Shown here: piece after piece, positions 1 through 11,771 of the stretch | Position numbering within the stretch: position 1 is the first letter of the stretch | Layout: each line of letters opens with the position of its first letter | Source of the DNA: Dolomedes plantarius | Lineage: Eukaryota > Arthropoda > Arachnida > Araneae > Dolomedidae | NCBI GenBank assembly: GCA_907164885.2 | Contig: OU015499.1 | Location: 158,104,828 to 158,168,827, forward strand | Length of the DNA stretch: 64,000 nt | Reading direction: 5' to 3' | Notes under the pieces: model-generated | Told to the model about the DNA's origin: nothing | What the model saw: only the letters and a program-made list of their open reading frames with translations | Databases searched by the model: none | Position numbers and translations under genes: made by a program

Positions 1-59
1 CACGGAGTCTGGTAATGGTAGACATTACTGTGACTCGCCTGGGGGAGTAGATCTCCTGA

Positions 60-895
60 ACGAGTCACTGTAGCATCTTCAAGGCTTTAGCAGTCGTTCG
101 ACTCCTCATGGTCCGGCTGGGGTCCGGGCGGCTGTCCGGGCTAAGAGTGACAAGGGACGTTGGGGCCTGTAGTCTTGCCATATGGCATCTCTCAGGAGCT
201 CCGTTTTGTCCTAAACTAACACGGACCTGTGTACTCCGCACTTCGTGGGTGGTTCGATCGCCGAGGACGACGAGGTCATGCAGGTTGCACTAAGTTGAAT
301 GTCACACTAGTGATGGGCCGACGTAAGCTCTTCTACTTTTCATATTTAGAAGGGGCTGGGGGTGCCTTGGGTGGATTGCAGATCTGTACTGTATATCCGG
401 CATCCTCTAGCCCCACAGCAATGAAAAATGTCACCGAACTTGGGAAATTAACCCTCGACTGCATATTCAGGCTCTTGGTACGTAGTGACTGGACTTCAGG
501 TGTATCATGGACGATGGACCTTTAAAGGTCTGGGGGTCGGAGGTGTCTACTCAAAAGTTTTTCATATTTAGATTATTTTCATATTTTTTTTTATTTTATC
601 CTCCGAGGGAATCACTGTATCACCCTCACAGCTTCGGTTGTCACCACTTCCACGCAGTCTCGGCTGGAAACCGGACGATGGCCCGGGCTAAGAGTGACAT
701 GGACGTTGGGGCCTTGACATTCGCCATATGGCGGTTGTTCCTGTTGCTCCGTTTGTCCTAAAGCAACACGTATCTGTGCTACTCCGGGCGAGGTGGGATT
801 GCATCGCGCCCGAAAAACGATAGCATCATCAGGTACTACGAAGTTGGATGCCTCACGGTGGGACGACGTAAAACTTATGACTTTTCATATTTAGA
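60..895. repeat. Two diverged copies of a ~0.3 kb repeat
   Basis: The stretch 60-350 resembles 600-895 at an offset of about 547 bp. Shared landmarks are GGGCTAAGAGTGACA (138 and 685), the GACGTTGGGGCC block, CCATATGGC and a TTTTCATATTTAG end. Short open frames in here differ between the copies, so I see no gene. The second copy ends where segmental unit A begins, at the same CATATTTAG motif. Confidence 0.6.
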
Positions 896-1532
896 AAAAC
901 TAATTCAGAACTGCTTAAACAAGTTTTACCCTAGTTATCTCTCACGCCATTTATATTTGAAAACATTCTCCGGGTTGTAAACAAAACATACCAAATGTGG
1001 GGGGGGGGGGGTGACTTCAGACTCAAACAGTCACATACTTATTTGATACACCTCGGAAATTTAGTAAATAAGCAGAACTTCCCAGCCTTAAAAGAAAAAT
1101 TACATATATATACAGATCAGTAGAAAAATAACTATATTACATTCTTTCTAATTAAAATTTTGGTTGAAGTACGATAGTCATAGTCATGTGCGAAGTGGGG
1201 CAATAAAAATTTCTCTCCGAATTTGCGGTAATCGTACTCCCTCATTTCATGACATGCGGGAGGGTGCTTGTTTATAAACGGGAATTTGTCATACTGAAAT
1301 GTCGTCTTCACCGCTCTGTAATAAATGATTATTGAATTGATAACAACTGTTTTCTCGCTGTAGTTGTATATTTAAAAGATCTTTTCTTATTGTAAATCTT
1401 AATCTTCAGAATAAAAAAAGTTTTCAAGAGGGAGTGCTGGGTGATTGCTGCTAATTAAAGTGCAATATAATTAAAGAAATTTTTTGGTATTTCTATATTA
1501 AAAAATTTTGGTGTATTCTAATTTTCTCATAT

Positions 1533-1886
1533 TGTCATATTTACAACCATTTTCGAGCGACGGCGTGGCCGAACGGCTAAAGCACTGGGCTCCAATTCAG
1601 AAGGTCGTCGGTTCGAGCCCCGAGACGGACTGTCGAAAGTATTTCATGTTCTTTTTAGTTAATTTATGTTCGCTTTCTCGAAGCTTCGGGAAAGTACCGA
1701 ATATGTTAATTCTCTTAATTTAAATAATTCTAGAAAGTTCTTTAGCGTATAAAAAGACTTCCCTCAAGTTGATGGGAAGTCAGTTAGGTTCCAGCTGGGT
1801 GCATGTTAACTCACTTGCTATGAATAAAAGTCTCGTTTATCTAAATTGTGCTTTCTTTCTTAATCACTCGATCTGTCTACGTGACA
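1533..1886 (+). repeat. 5' LTR
   Basis: The last 183 bp (1704-1886) recur at 3428-3606 with one 4 bp indel. The ends are TGTCA and TGACA. AATAAA lies at 1823-1828 (TGAATAAAAG context), and TATAAAAAG at about 1748 could be the core promoter. The first 170 bp are unique to this copy and include a tRNA-like segment. Confidence 0.75.
1553..1634 (+). other. tRNA-like segment with A and B boxes
   Basis: An A-box-like TGGCCGAACGGCTAAAGC (1566-1583) is followed 28 bp later by a B-box-like GGTTCGAGCCCC (1610-1621). The anticodon arm would read CTCCAAT (CCA, Trp-like). Acceptor and T-stem pairing is poor in the standard register, so this is not a functional tRNA call. It may be a SINE head or tRNA pseudogene captured in the LTR. 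Confidence 0.4.
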
Positions 1887-2010
1887 TTCTGGTGGAGGCG
1901 CTGGATAATCCATTCAACCTGGAAACGGAAGATATTCGACAAAGTCGTACTTTTAAATCTCCCTCCTGAATGCGGACTTTACGTTAAAGATTCAGGGAAA
2001 CGGCCAAAAA

Positions 2011-3331
2011 ATGCCTGAAGACACAGAATCCAAGCCACCAATTGTCCTGCTAACCTCAGCACTAGTAAAGGAGCCTAGAAAACCAAGAATATTTAAAGGC
2101 GATCCCGGACAAGATCCAACTAAATGGTTAAAAGAATATGTGGAGTGTCAAAGTTTAACCAATGGGCTGATACTCTATCTCTTGCTAACGTCTACTTTTT
2201 CCTAGATGGGACTGCCAAGATATGGTTTGAAAATAATGAGGATATTTTTAACTCGTGCAATGTCTTTGAGGCAGAACTGAAAAAACTTTTGGTGATACTC
2301 AGCTGTACATACGACGAGCAAAGGACCAGTTAAAATGTAGAGCTGAGAGGGCTTGGCGAACCAACCCAATCTTATATTCAAGATGTGTTGGGACTCTGTA
2401 ATCAAGTAGACTCGAACATAACGGAGGTTTACGACATTTTAAAGACAAAGCGTCCCACCTGCTGAAAGGAATAGCTGAAGATATGTACAAGTCATTACTA
2501 ACAAAAGAAATAAAAACAACAGCTGATTTCATTAAATGGTGTCAGTACGTTGAGGAAATGCAGCAAAAAAGAATTGGGCGTCAGAAGTTCACTCGTCTGC
2601 CCAGGGCCCGATTTAGAAAATTCTTGACTATAGGCCCAACTCGGGATGGGGGCCCCCTAACACTGATGTAGGCGTAAAATTTCTAAAATTGACACAAAAA
2701 AAATGACGCACAAAAAAAATAATTATGAATCATTGTGAAAGTACCATTTTACCAACAATTGGCTATTTGAAGCGTAGAAGGCTAAAAAATTATCAAATAA
2801 CAAAAAGCAATACAGCATATTAACTTCATCAAAAAAACACCAATGCAATGCAACCAGAAAAACTTATTAATCCCTTATATACACTATAACATACATATGA
2901 TGAACTATACATATCACTATACATATGATGAAAGAATCAATTAAATTTAAAAGGATATATATAAAAAAATTGTTATTAAAAAAAGGTAAAATTTAAAAAA
3001 ATTGAACTGGGAATTTTTTTTCTTTTAAAATAAAAATTTTTGGGGGCCCCCAACATTCGGTGGGCCCCTAGGCCCGGGCCTAATGGAAAATCAGGGCCTG
3101 CGTCTGCCTAATGTCGTCCCAATCGCCGCCGTCGACAAAGAACAAGACTTGATATCCTAAATTCATAAAATCGTCCGTGAAGAAATTCAAAGATACACTG
3201 CACCAGAAATAGAAGGGCAACGGGCCGGTCTCCAAGCTATTGAAGCCATTGTGAGAGGGGAGGTAGAAGAAACTTTAGCTCCTCTATCTGGTGAAAGCTT
3301 TGAAAGGGCCATCCCAGCTGCCGTACCATAA
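2011..3331 (+). pseudogene. Decayed retrotransposon gag
   Basis: The gag-like protein starts at an ATG shortly after the 5' LTR and leader. The first frame runs through a proline-rich start to KWLKEY. A second frame carries FNQWADTLSLANVYFFLDG and AKIWFENNE, and a third carries HLLKGIAEDMYKSLLTK and KWCQYVEEMQ. These match capsid-region motifs of gag proteins I know from arachnid Gypsy-like elements (family knowledge, not a search). At least two frameshifts and several stops break it. A hAT-type element is inserted at codons reading RLP, and gag continues from 3101 through EEIQRY to a stop at 3329-3331. No pol follows. It is non-functional. Confidence 0.75.
2602..3100. mobile_element. hAT-type non-autonomous element (GGGCCC-rich) inside gag
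   Basis: A 499 bp insert with ends CAGGGCCCGATTT and, reversed, CAGGCCCTGATTTTCC. It is flanked by the perfect 8 bp duplication CGTCTGCC (2594-2601, 3101-3108). The 8 bp target duplication and CAGGG ends point to the hAT superfamily. It has no coding capacity. The ends resemble the shorter MITEs at 42752 and 46284. Confidence 0.85.
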
Positions 3332-3427
3332 CCACCGCATCCAGTCAACGTATCAACATCTTGAATAAAAAGGGTGAATTATGGATCGCTAATTCACAGA
3401 ATAAAGCCCGACGCATTCTGAAAGGTA

Positions 3428-3606
3428 TGTTAATTCTCTTAATTTAAATAATTCTAGAAAGTTCTTTAGCGTATAAAAAGGCTTCCCTCAAGTTGATGGG
3501 AAGTCAGGTTCCAGCTGGGTGCATGTTAACTCGCTTGCTGTGAATAAAAGTCTCGTTTATCTAAATTGTGCTTTCTTTCTTAATCACTCTATCTGTCTAC
3601 GTGACA
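3428..3606 (+). repeat. 3' LTR, 5'-truncated
   Basis: A direct repeat of 1704-1886, ending TGACA, followed by the ATAT target duplication. It lacks the first ~170 bp of the 5' LTR. Confidence 0.8.
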
Positions 3607-3610
3607 ATAT

Positions 3611-6600
3611 TTTTCATTTTTTACTATCATTTTTTATAAAAAAATATTTTTTGAGTGGGGGTGGAGGGGAGTGTTTAAATTTATGTAAGGTTTTTAATTA
3701 AAGTTCAATTTTTCTAAAAAAATTATGTTTTTGCATTTTTGTATTTTTTTTAAACTTTGCAAACGATTTTTTATATATCCTGATTTTGGCACGCCTTTCT
3801 CATTTCTCATTTTTTTTTTAAATTTCTCTATTTTGTGGGATGAATATTCAAGTTACATAACCTTCTAAATTAAAATTCTTTCTTAATAATGATCCTTTAT
3901 GCATTTCCATGGAAAAAAATGTCTTCATTTTCTATTATATTCACAGTGGATATTAGTTCAAAGAGTCCGTAATAAAATCTATGGCTAAAGAGAAATTCTA
4001 GAGATTTAAGATATTCTTTAAGATTTTGTGATTAGAACTGCAAATATTTTTCGAATTCTGCTTCGCATACATCTACTCAGCGAGCTATGTAAGCACAAAG
4101 GAGACTACTACATAATAAATGCACTAAAAATAGATATGCATGCCTACAAAAATAAACACTGGGATTACAAATATGATTTGGTGATTTATATTATCTTAAA
4201 CACTCTCCAAACTTGTTGTTGATAATATTAAAACAGTTTTGCTATAAATCTAGCAAACAAAAGAATTAGAATTATAAAGTTATAAAAATAAATTTAGATA
4301 AATTAAGAATAATTCGAATTACATTATGATTATTTTAAGTTGCTTTTATACTAGCAATTAAAATAAATAAAATAATTGTGTGTTTCAGAGAATACTGGAA
4401 AACCATTTTGTTCTTACAGGACAAGATAATCTCATAACATTTTTCATTGTGTGTATCAAGTCAAATGATTTTAAAATATCCACATAGACTGGAATTCTTT
4501 TCATCAAAACTCTACAATACACTTCAGTGCTACAGGAAATCAGTTGAAGATTAAGCTATACCTATTATAACACTTCTTCCTTATAGAAAATCCCACCTAC
4601 CTTTTCATTAAGAATGAGATAGAAAAGTAATTGTCAATATAAATAATTTTTCATAATAGAGTATGAAATATTTTATTCTGCAGTCAGGAATGTATACATT
4701 TAGACTTTGAATAACAGCAAAAGTTTAATATCATATTTAACAAAACAATGATTTAAGAAATATATATACATAGTATGCAGAACAGTAATTCTCACATGAA
4801 TTAAATCTTTAAAAAGTCTAAGTAAATAAAAAACAAAATCTACAGTCACATAAAATTACCTACATGAAATTAAAACTGTTTAGTTCATATACAAACATGT
4901 TATGTCTTTTTACAAATTACTTCCCTTACACAATTTTTCCTTTCCCATCTCCTTCCAAATTGAGGAAATTTCACACATTCCAAATAATATTAAATTTAAA
5001 TCCTTAGAAGTAATACACTTGACAGGAATAAGAAAAGTGATTTTTCTCTATTTTGAACACATAATCTCGGGTAAGGATATTAGTAAAACATTTATTGTCT
5101 TTATTTCCAGCACATATGACAAAAAGAAAAAGATATTGCCTAACAAATGAGTTAGTGTCAATCTCAAAATAATTTGTACAACAAAATTCTTTTATATACC
5201 TCTCATTAGAGTATCAAATATTTACACACTGATATAAGGCAGTCAACAACAATGGATTGTAAAGCTTATACCAGAATGCAAAAAATCAGAAAACTTTATA
5301 TAAGAGTATAGAGTTTTGATTTGGAGCATTTTGAACTTTTATAACTACCTATTTTTTGGGGTAGAAAGTTAAAATCTATAACATTTGTGATTGGATTACA
5401 GAGTACGAAACAGAGAGAGAATTTAAAGTGATTTTATTCAATTTTCATTAACTTTGTCTACAAACTTCAAGTTTACATTCAAAGATTTTCATAAAAATCA
5501 GAGCCACTTTCAGGTTTCTAAACAAAATCATCACTTATAAATAGATCAGATATAAAAATGGTAAAATTAGGTGCAAGAAAATGGCACACAAAACCATGAA
5601 TATGCAAATATAAATTTGCATTAATAAAGCCATGAACACAAAAGCAATGAAGCCTATGAACACAAAAATCCCATTCTGACCATTTTTAATAGTAATGCTT
5701 ATGAAAGGTTAGATTTTCAAGGAAGTACTACATATAATTCAGAATTATCTGATTTCCCGAAAAACGATTGCTAATATTTTTTTTCGCCTTAGTTTTTTAC
5801 ATCTTGGAAGCCTTCTGTCATATATATTTATTCCTACAGTATTAAAGCAAGAAGTAAATCTCACATATTAGTTAGAAGCGAGCGGAGATTATAATCTCAA
5901 AAATCTAAAAATAGAAATCCACTAAAATGCTTAAAATAATTGGGTGCTGTCCCTGCCTTGCATGTTAACCGCTATGCATATTAAGTATCTTTCATGCCCG
6001 CAGTGTATAGCTTCTTTACAGAACAAACAGAAGAATCAAAGGGAGAAAATTAGCATTTTGGAGTAAAATCTCACCCCAATAGTACGAATATCATACTTCA
6101 TACATATTTTTTAAGAACAGACTTTGTGAATCAGAAATCATTGTATTCAGATTACACAGAAATGTGGAGGTTAGCTCATAAAGTTTTTTCACGTTGTAAA
6201 TTTGTTGCTTATTCTTGTATTAAGTTAAGAGCAATTAAAACCAGAAGCTGAAAATAGAAGATCTACCACAAAGATTCTCTTGTGAAAAGTGGCTCGCAAA
6301 TTTTCAAAGTTTCTGAAAAACTCCTATAAATAGTTGAAAGGTTTAATAGAGCTAAATACCTACTGAAACTTGACTTACCAAATGACGATTCAATGAGATA
6401 ACATGCAATGTGAAAGATTAAAAACACCCACAATTTTTCTGCCCTGAGTAGATTTACATGGCTATATCGAACCAACAAATTTTGGCTACTAGTTAGTGTT
6501 CTCGTCATAAAATTTTAAAGTCTGTGAAACCGAACTCCATACAGTTCACCACAGAATTAAAATGATATGAATAATCATAACAGAACCTCCGGAATATTAT

Positions 6601-7836
6601 GCATAAAAGGATAGAAAATACGTAAAGAATTAATTATGAAAGACAGGGCTTGCTTTAATACAATTGGATTTATTTGAAACAATTAGGCCCCATGCTAGGA
6701 CAAAGCCCCACATGAAGAAAAATTTAAAATTTCTGAAGGGAGGTCCTGCAATCATTTAGAATCCCGCAATCATTTCTAGAATTCACGACAAAATATAGGC
6801 ACTGTGATTTCAAACAAGTTTAAGTCAGAGTCGAGAGCTTGTGACTGATTTAGATGTCACTCCAGAATTTCAGGGAACACATTTACTAAAATGAAAAAGG
6901 ATATATAATACGAGTATTAATGAATAAGTAACTGTACAGAAATGTTTGAGGTGCATTGTTTTCAACAAATACTGTATAAAGTTAGACAAGTAAATTCGAG
7001 ATGATTCCACAGAATGGTCATGAGAAACATGCATCGGTACTAGAAATTGTCTTAACAGATATAAAAATTTATTCAGAATAATGACGACATGAAGTCTATA
7101 AAAGATGCAGACATAGATAGCTTTAAGCTGGTCAAATAAATGGAAGTATTAAAACCTATTGTTTTGTAAACCCTATAAAAAGTCTACAATTGCTATAAAT
7201 GACAGCTACTGGCTTCTTAAATTCTTTTTATATCTTTGAGAATATTATTAACAATTCATGTGACTGTAGCATTGGAAAAAGAAGCTTTTCAATATTAAAA
7301 TTAATTAAAACATACCTGAGGTCAACTATATTGCAGAAGAGACTCAAGTGTTTTGTAATAGTGTCTACAGAGTATATAGAAACAAAGAAGTTAAAATTTC
7401 ATCAATTTATAAATGATCTTGTTGATAAAATAATCTAGCAAAATTTGAATGTAAATAATTTTGTTCTGTAAATAAAATATAGTAGTCTAGCTACCTTTTA
7501 GTTTTTCTCTTCTTATAAATATACATAAAAAAGGAAATATGACCACCTTCCTAATTTTTGTCTTTTATGCTTCACATTAAATGTTTATCATTTAATGTAC
7601 CTATATCAGAATTTTGAAGGACCCAATTGAAATTTCTACAATTTGGCCCTACAAGGACAAAGGCTAGCCCTGATCAAAGGCCCAAATGACTTGAACTCAG
7701 ATGTCAAATTTTCCAGTGCAAAGTAATTAACTGTGATACTGTTACTTTAATATATTAAGTTAATTAAGAAATTTCCAAATTTTTTAATACTAAAATGTAG
7801 AATTCAAATAAAATCTTCAAATTTTTTATCTATCAG
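3611..7836. other. Unit A non-coding AT-rich block
   Basis: Paralogous to about 30309-34480 in unit B and 49720-53210 in unit C. The short open frames in the three copies do not correspond, and indels are scattered without codon phasing, so I see no conserved CDS. The 5100-6230 segment has no clear counterpart in B, where a Mutator-like relic lies. A minus-strand segment at 6370-6450 keeps a plausible donor (TTTG|GTAAGT) in A and B and is noted in the findings. Confidence 0.6.
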
Positions 7837-7847
7837 GTTCCTATAAA

Positions 7848-8069
7848 TGGGCTATGGTGGCCTTGTGGTAAGCACACTGGTATTTGGTGCTCAGTTGAAA
7901 CCCCAGTGTGCAGCACTAAAATGACTCCATCTGTGTAGTCCCTTCATAGGGGGTAATGCTGATCCGTCTACATGGTGCTCCAATAATAAAATGGCCAGCA
8001 ATAAATTGCAGTTAAAGACAACAGTCGAATGTCTATCTGACAAAGCACCTCCACATTGGAAAAAAAAAA
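7848..8069 (+). mobile_element. tRNA-derived SINE
   Basis: A 222 bp insert with an A-box-like TGGCCTTGTGGTAAGC near its start, a B-box-like GTTGAAACCCC about 35 bp later, and an A-rich tail. An 11 bp duplication flanks it: GTTCCTATAAA (7837-7847) and GTTTCTATAAA (8070-8080), one mismatch. Units B (about 34484) and C (about 53210) show the intact empty site, so the insertion is specific to unit A. Confidence 0.8.
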
Positions 8070-8696
8070 GTTTCTATAAATTATGTTTAAAACAAAATTA
8101 TATGTAAACTAACTGTCAAGAAAACAGATAGTGAGTAATTCAGTTCAACATGAAATGCAAAGCTATGTATATGACTACTGAGGAATGAAAAACCTGGCAA
8201 ATGATTGACTTCTATTCAGAATTTTTTTTTCAAACAGTTTTCATAAAAAGTTTTTATAAAAGAACTTGTACAAAATGTTCATGCATATTTGCCTCATGCA
8301 AAATGAAAACTAACCACCTAAAATTTTCATGTTTTGGGTTTTGGGCACAGTTATTTATTACATAAATGGTGAAATATAATCCTCAAAAGCATGTCTTAAC
8401 TTTTTCCATTAAGAAATATAATTTATTTTATGCATATTTTATCACAGCATAATTATACAACATATTTCTAGAGACTGAAATGTGGTTTTGAATATCAAGT
8501 TATAGAAGACACACTGAGAAAATCAGAGCACCAGAATTTTCAAAACTGTATTTTTGACACTTTAACTGCAGTTACTTTCAATTCAATGAACATTTTTTAC
8601 CCCTAGGAGGGAGGGGGGGGGGGGGTTAGGAAACATAAATACTAGCATAACAAACATCAATTTGACTACATTGATCTTAAGAACTGAAACTGAATA

Positions 8697-9737
8697 CAGT
8701 GGAATCTCGATCTATCGTCTTCTAAGGACTGACTGAACTAAATGATGGATGTGGGAACATACAAAAAAGTATTAACATACCTTAAAGTTTGATATCCCTA
8801 AAATATATTTACTCACATACATAAATGCATACATGCTTGTAGTTTAATTGAAGATAAAATTACAAAGTTGTACTAAATCCAAGATAATAATAATAAAAAA
8901 GAAATACATATAGATACACAGGAATTTTGATTCAAATAAAAGTCTTTAACCTTTGTTTGTTTTTTGGCAGTTTTTGTTCCAAATGTAAACAATATTTTTT
9001 CTGTGTTGCAAATTGCATTCTTTTCGGTATCGGTTATTGTGTGAGAGTATAAAGAAGCGGCAGCTGTGAATCGTTTGTACCTAGAACCATTCCATTGCAC
9101 TGGATAGGGTCCAACATAAGACCGCCGGGAAGTTCTGCCTTCTGGCTGAAACCCTCATCGGCCACTGTAGACTGCAGCAATCAGAAACTTCTCACACCCT
9201 AGACCAAATACCAGGGTGCCTCCACCCCAAGGCCAACAGAAAAGCCAGAGGGCAGCAGGAACCGCTCAGGTCGGCTGACTGTGAGCCATTGCTGATAAGA
9301 ACAGAAATGTTGAATAGTCTGAGAATTTGGAATGAGTTGCCAAAAATAGGATACTCCTGGGACTAAAGAATTAAGGAACACCAACGACGAACATATAATA
9401 GGCGTGGCACGATAACGCAAAACCAGGCTATACAGGAGACAACAAAAATACGAGAGACTGCATCTCAAATGTTCTGCTCATTGTTTAATTAGAGTGCCAT
9501 TCTAGCTCAATCTAGACATTTATATTTCAGGTTCAGTTATGATAAAAAGATCGAACCAATAAATTATTATAAAGCTGCAATATTCTGAACGAATATTGCG
9601 GGAAAACGATAGATCGAGGAACAATTCATGCGGTCTGTTTTTGCTTGTTTTCTATGGAATTTATTCTGGACTGTGTGAAATATACAATACATACGGGAAA
9701 ACGATCATTCGGGGAATAAGCGATCGAGATTCCAATG
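8697..9737. mobile_element. Tc1/mariner-type TIR element, non-autonomous
   Basis: A 1041 bp insert with inverted ends CAGTGGAATCTCGATC and CATTGGAATCTCGATC. It sits at a duplicated TA (8695-8696, 9738-9739). Unit B around 35058 (GAATATATTAAA) is the empty site. No transposase frame is recognisable. A GC-richer internal segment (about 9040-9480) with a 89-codon minus-strand open frame differs in composition from the rest and may be nested sequence. Confidence 0.8.
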
Positions 9738-9739
9738 TA

Positions 9740-11767
9740 TATTAAAATATTATTCCACACATGAACAGCAAGAATTTAGTTATAAATTTTTGCCAAATTT
9801 GCACAATTTTTGTTCAAAATATCTAATTAGAAAAAAGAATATGCAAGTAAGAGAGCAGATAATATAATTCTAGTTCTAAACTGACCAAAGTACAATTTTT
9901 ACACTAAAAAAATTTTAAAATATCATATCAAGGCAGTCAGAAATATCATTGAATACAGGTTTTTCTTAAATCTTGAAATGTTTCTAACAAAGAAATCTTT
10001 AGAATACATAGGGAGAGAAAATTAAACATTTTTATATATAATATACTAATAAATGTATAGAGTTTTCAAATGTTAAATAACTTAAATTTTCTTTAAAAAG
10101 AATTTCAATTTTAAGTATCAAGTACTACTAAAAAGCATTCTGTTTCAAATACATTTATTTAAAACTTTAAACAAGCATATTATAATAAATGATGCACCTA
10201 AAATGATGAATATTTAGGAGTAATGCATTTAATGCTATTGCAGTTATCTTTGTTCGAATAAAAGATGAGAATGAAAGTTATTTACTAAATCTTGTCATGA
10301 AAAATTTTAACACTGAACGAATACAGAAACAAATTACATTAAAAAAATTATTTCAAATGTAATTATAAATAAAAAGTTCTCTGATAAAAGAGATAGCAAT
10401 GGCTAAACTGCAGATTGTTGCTCAGGGTACCAAGCTGTAAACACTCACCGTTTAAAGCCAGTTCATCATTTCCATGGAAAATTAAATTATTTAACCAGAG
10501 TTTTTTTTCAGTTTCAACTAATTGAATTTTACTGATGATCACTTAGATGTTTTCAGCCAATGAAATTTGAGATTGGCTTCAGATAATGAACTATACATTC
10601 AGTCAATGAAAAAATTTTGAATTCCTTTTGTAACTTTTTTTTTTCTGCCTTTTCAAGAAATATCATTCGGAAGATGAGAACTTACCCTTGGGTATTCAAA
10701 TCTGGTTTATAGGATTCCAGGTCTGAGTGCCTCTGGTACATCAGTTTGCCTTTGCAAGTGTTTTTAAAATGTAATTTTTCAAATGAAGATTCACAATTTA
10801 TGTTTTTAGTTAATTTCCTACCCTTTCCTAAAATATTTTAAATTTGTTCCTAATTTTATAAATTGATTTTTATACTTTGTAAATATTTTTAATTTAAATT
10901 TTTGTTCTAAAAATTCACTAGTGATACTATTATCATTGTTTTTTTCATTCTTCTAAACATGTTGAAATTATCTTGTTCAAAGCTTTTAATTTTATGTGCT
11001 TCATTTTTTTTCACTATTTTTGTATTTTTATGTATCTTTTTCTTGAAGTATTTACATGTTTATTATTTAGTTCTTAAGATTTTTTTAAAAATAAAATTCT
11101 TGTATTTTGAATATATTGTTTCCCTACAACAGTTTCTACAACTGATTGATACATTTTGGACACTTTGCAAATATTTAGACTGTTTTAATTATTTATTCCT
11201 GATAAATGCGGTATTCAGATTTCTTTCTTAAAATATTCTATGGTTCTTTATTAGCTACTTTCATACAAAGTGTTGATTGTCGGGTTAAAAGTTTTAAAAC
11301 AGTGCGAAATGGTATTTTTCTAAATTTCTCATTAGGAAAACTCCACTTTGTGGAGTTTGACACATTTTAGCTGAACGGCACTAGATATGGAACTCTTCGT
11401 GTTATATTTTATCTTTTACCATGATTATTAACAGTTCAAAATCATTTGTATAACTCATAACTAGCAATGTTGCTAAATACATTATGTTTGACTTGTATTA
11501 TATAGTTATAAATTTAGGATAAAAATTGTACATAAAATTATCAGATGGGCAACTTTTGGTAATTTCTTGTAATCGTGGAGTCTATATTTGAATAGCATGC
11601 TAAAATCGACCAAAAAGTATTAATCTACTTGTTTTCTGAAGACAACAAACCATGCCTCAATATAGAGTTTTTAACAGTTTAATAGTTATAATAATTATAT
11701 TAGAATTTAGCTTCACTCGAAAAAAATAGCATAAAATGTAGAAAGCATATATATCATTTTCAACATC
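9740..11767. other. Unit A non-coding block, second part
   Basis: Collinear with about 35060-37368 and 38710-38995 in unit B, and 54120-56335 in unit C. The sequence is AT-rich. The short hydrophobic open frame at 10959-11231 is an artefact of T-rich sequence and is not conserved in the paralogues. A possible small exon remnant at about 10668-10730 is discussed in the findings. Confidence 0.55.
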
Positions 11768-11771
11768 TTAA

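Larger units (their letters stand above)
1533..3606 (+). mobile_element. LTR retrotransposon remnant, pol deleted
   Basis: A Gypsy-like LTR element, internally deleted. The 5' LTR begins TGTCA (1533) and the 3' LTR ends TGACA (3606). The 4 bp ATAT occurs on both sides (1529-1532, 3607-3610). Unit B (about 30301-30320) shows the uninterrupted empty site with a single ATAT. The 3' LTR lacks the first ~170 bp of the 5' LTR and joins internal sequence at a GAAAG microhomology (3420s), so one deletion removed pol and the start of the 3' LTR. A decayed gag remains inside. The insertion postdates the A/B duplication. Confidence 0.8.

Noticed and set aside
1553..1634. Functional tRNA-Trp gene
   Set aside because: A and B boxes are good, but acceptor and T-stem pairing fails in the standard register.
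5100..6230. Additional transposon specific to unit A
   Set aside because: Unit A and unit B differ here, but no ends, duplication or coding relic could be found, so direction of change is unknown.
9199..9468. 89-codon minus-strand open frame inside the 8697 TIR element
   Set aside because: No transposase motif; other frames are equally uninformative.
10959..11231. 90-codon hydrophobic open frame
   Set aside because: T-rich sequence giving Phe/Leu-rich translation; not kept in units B and C.
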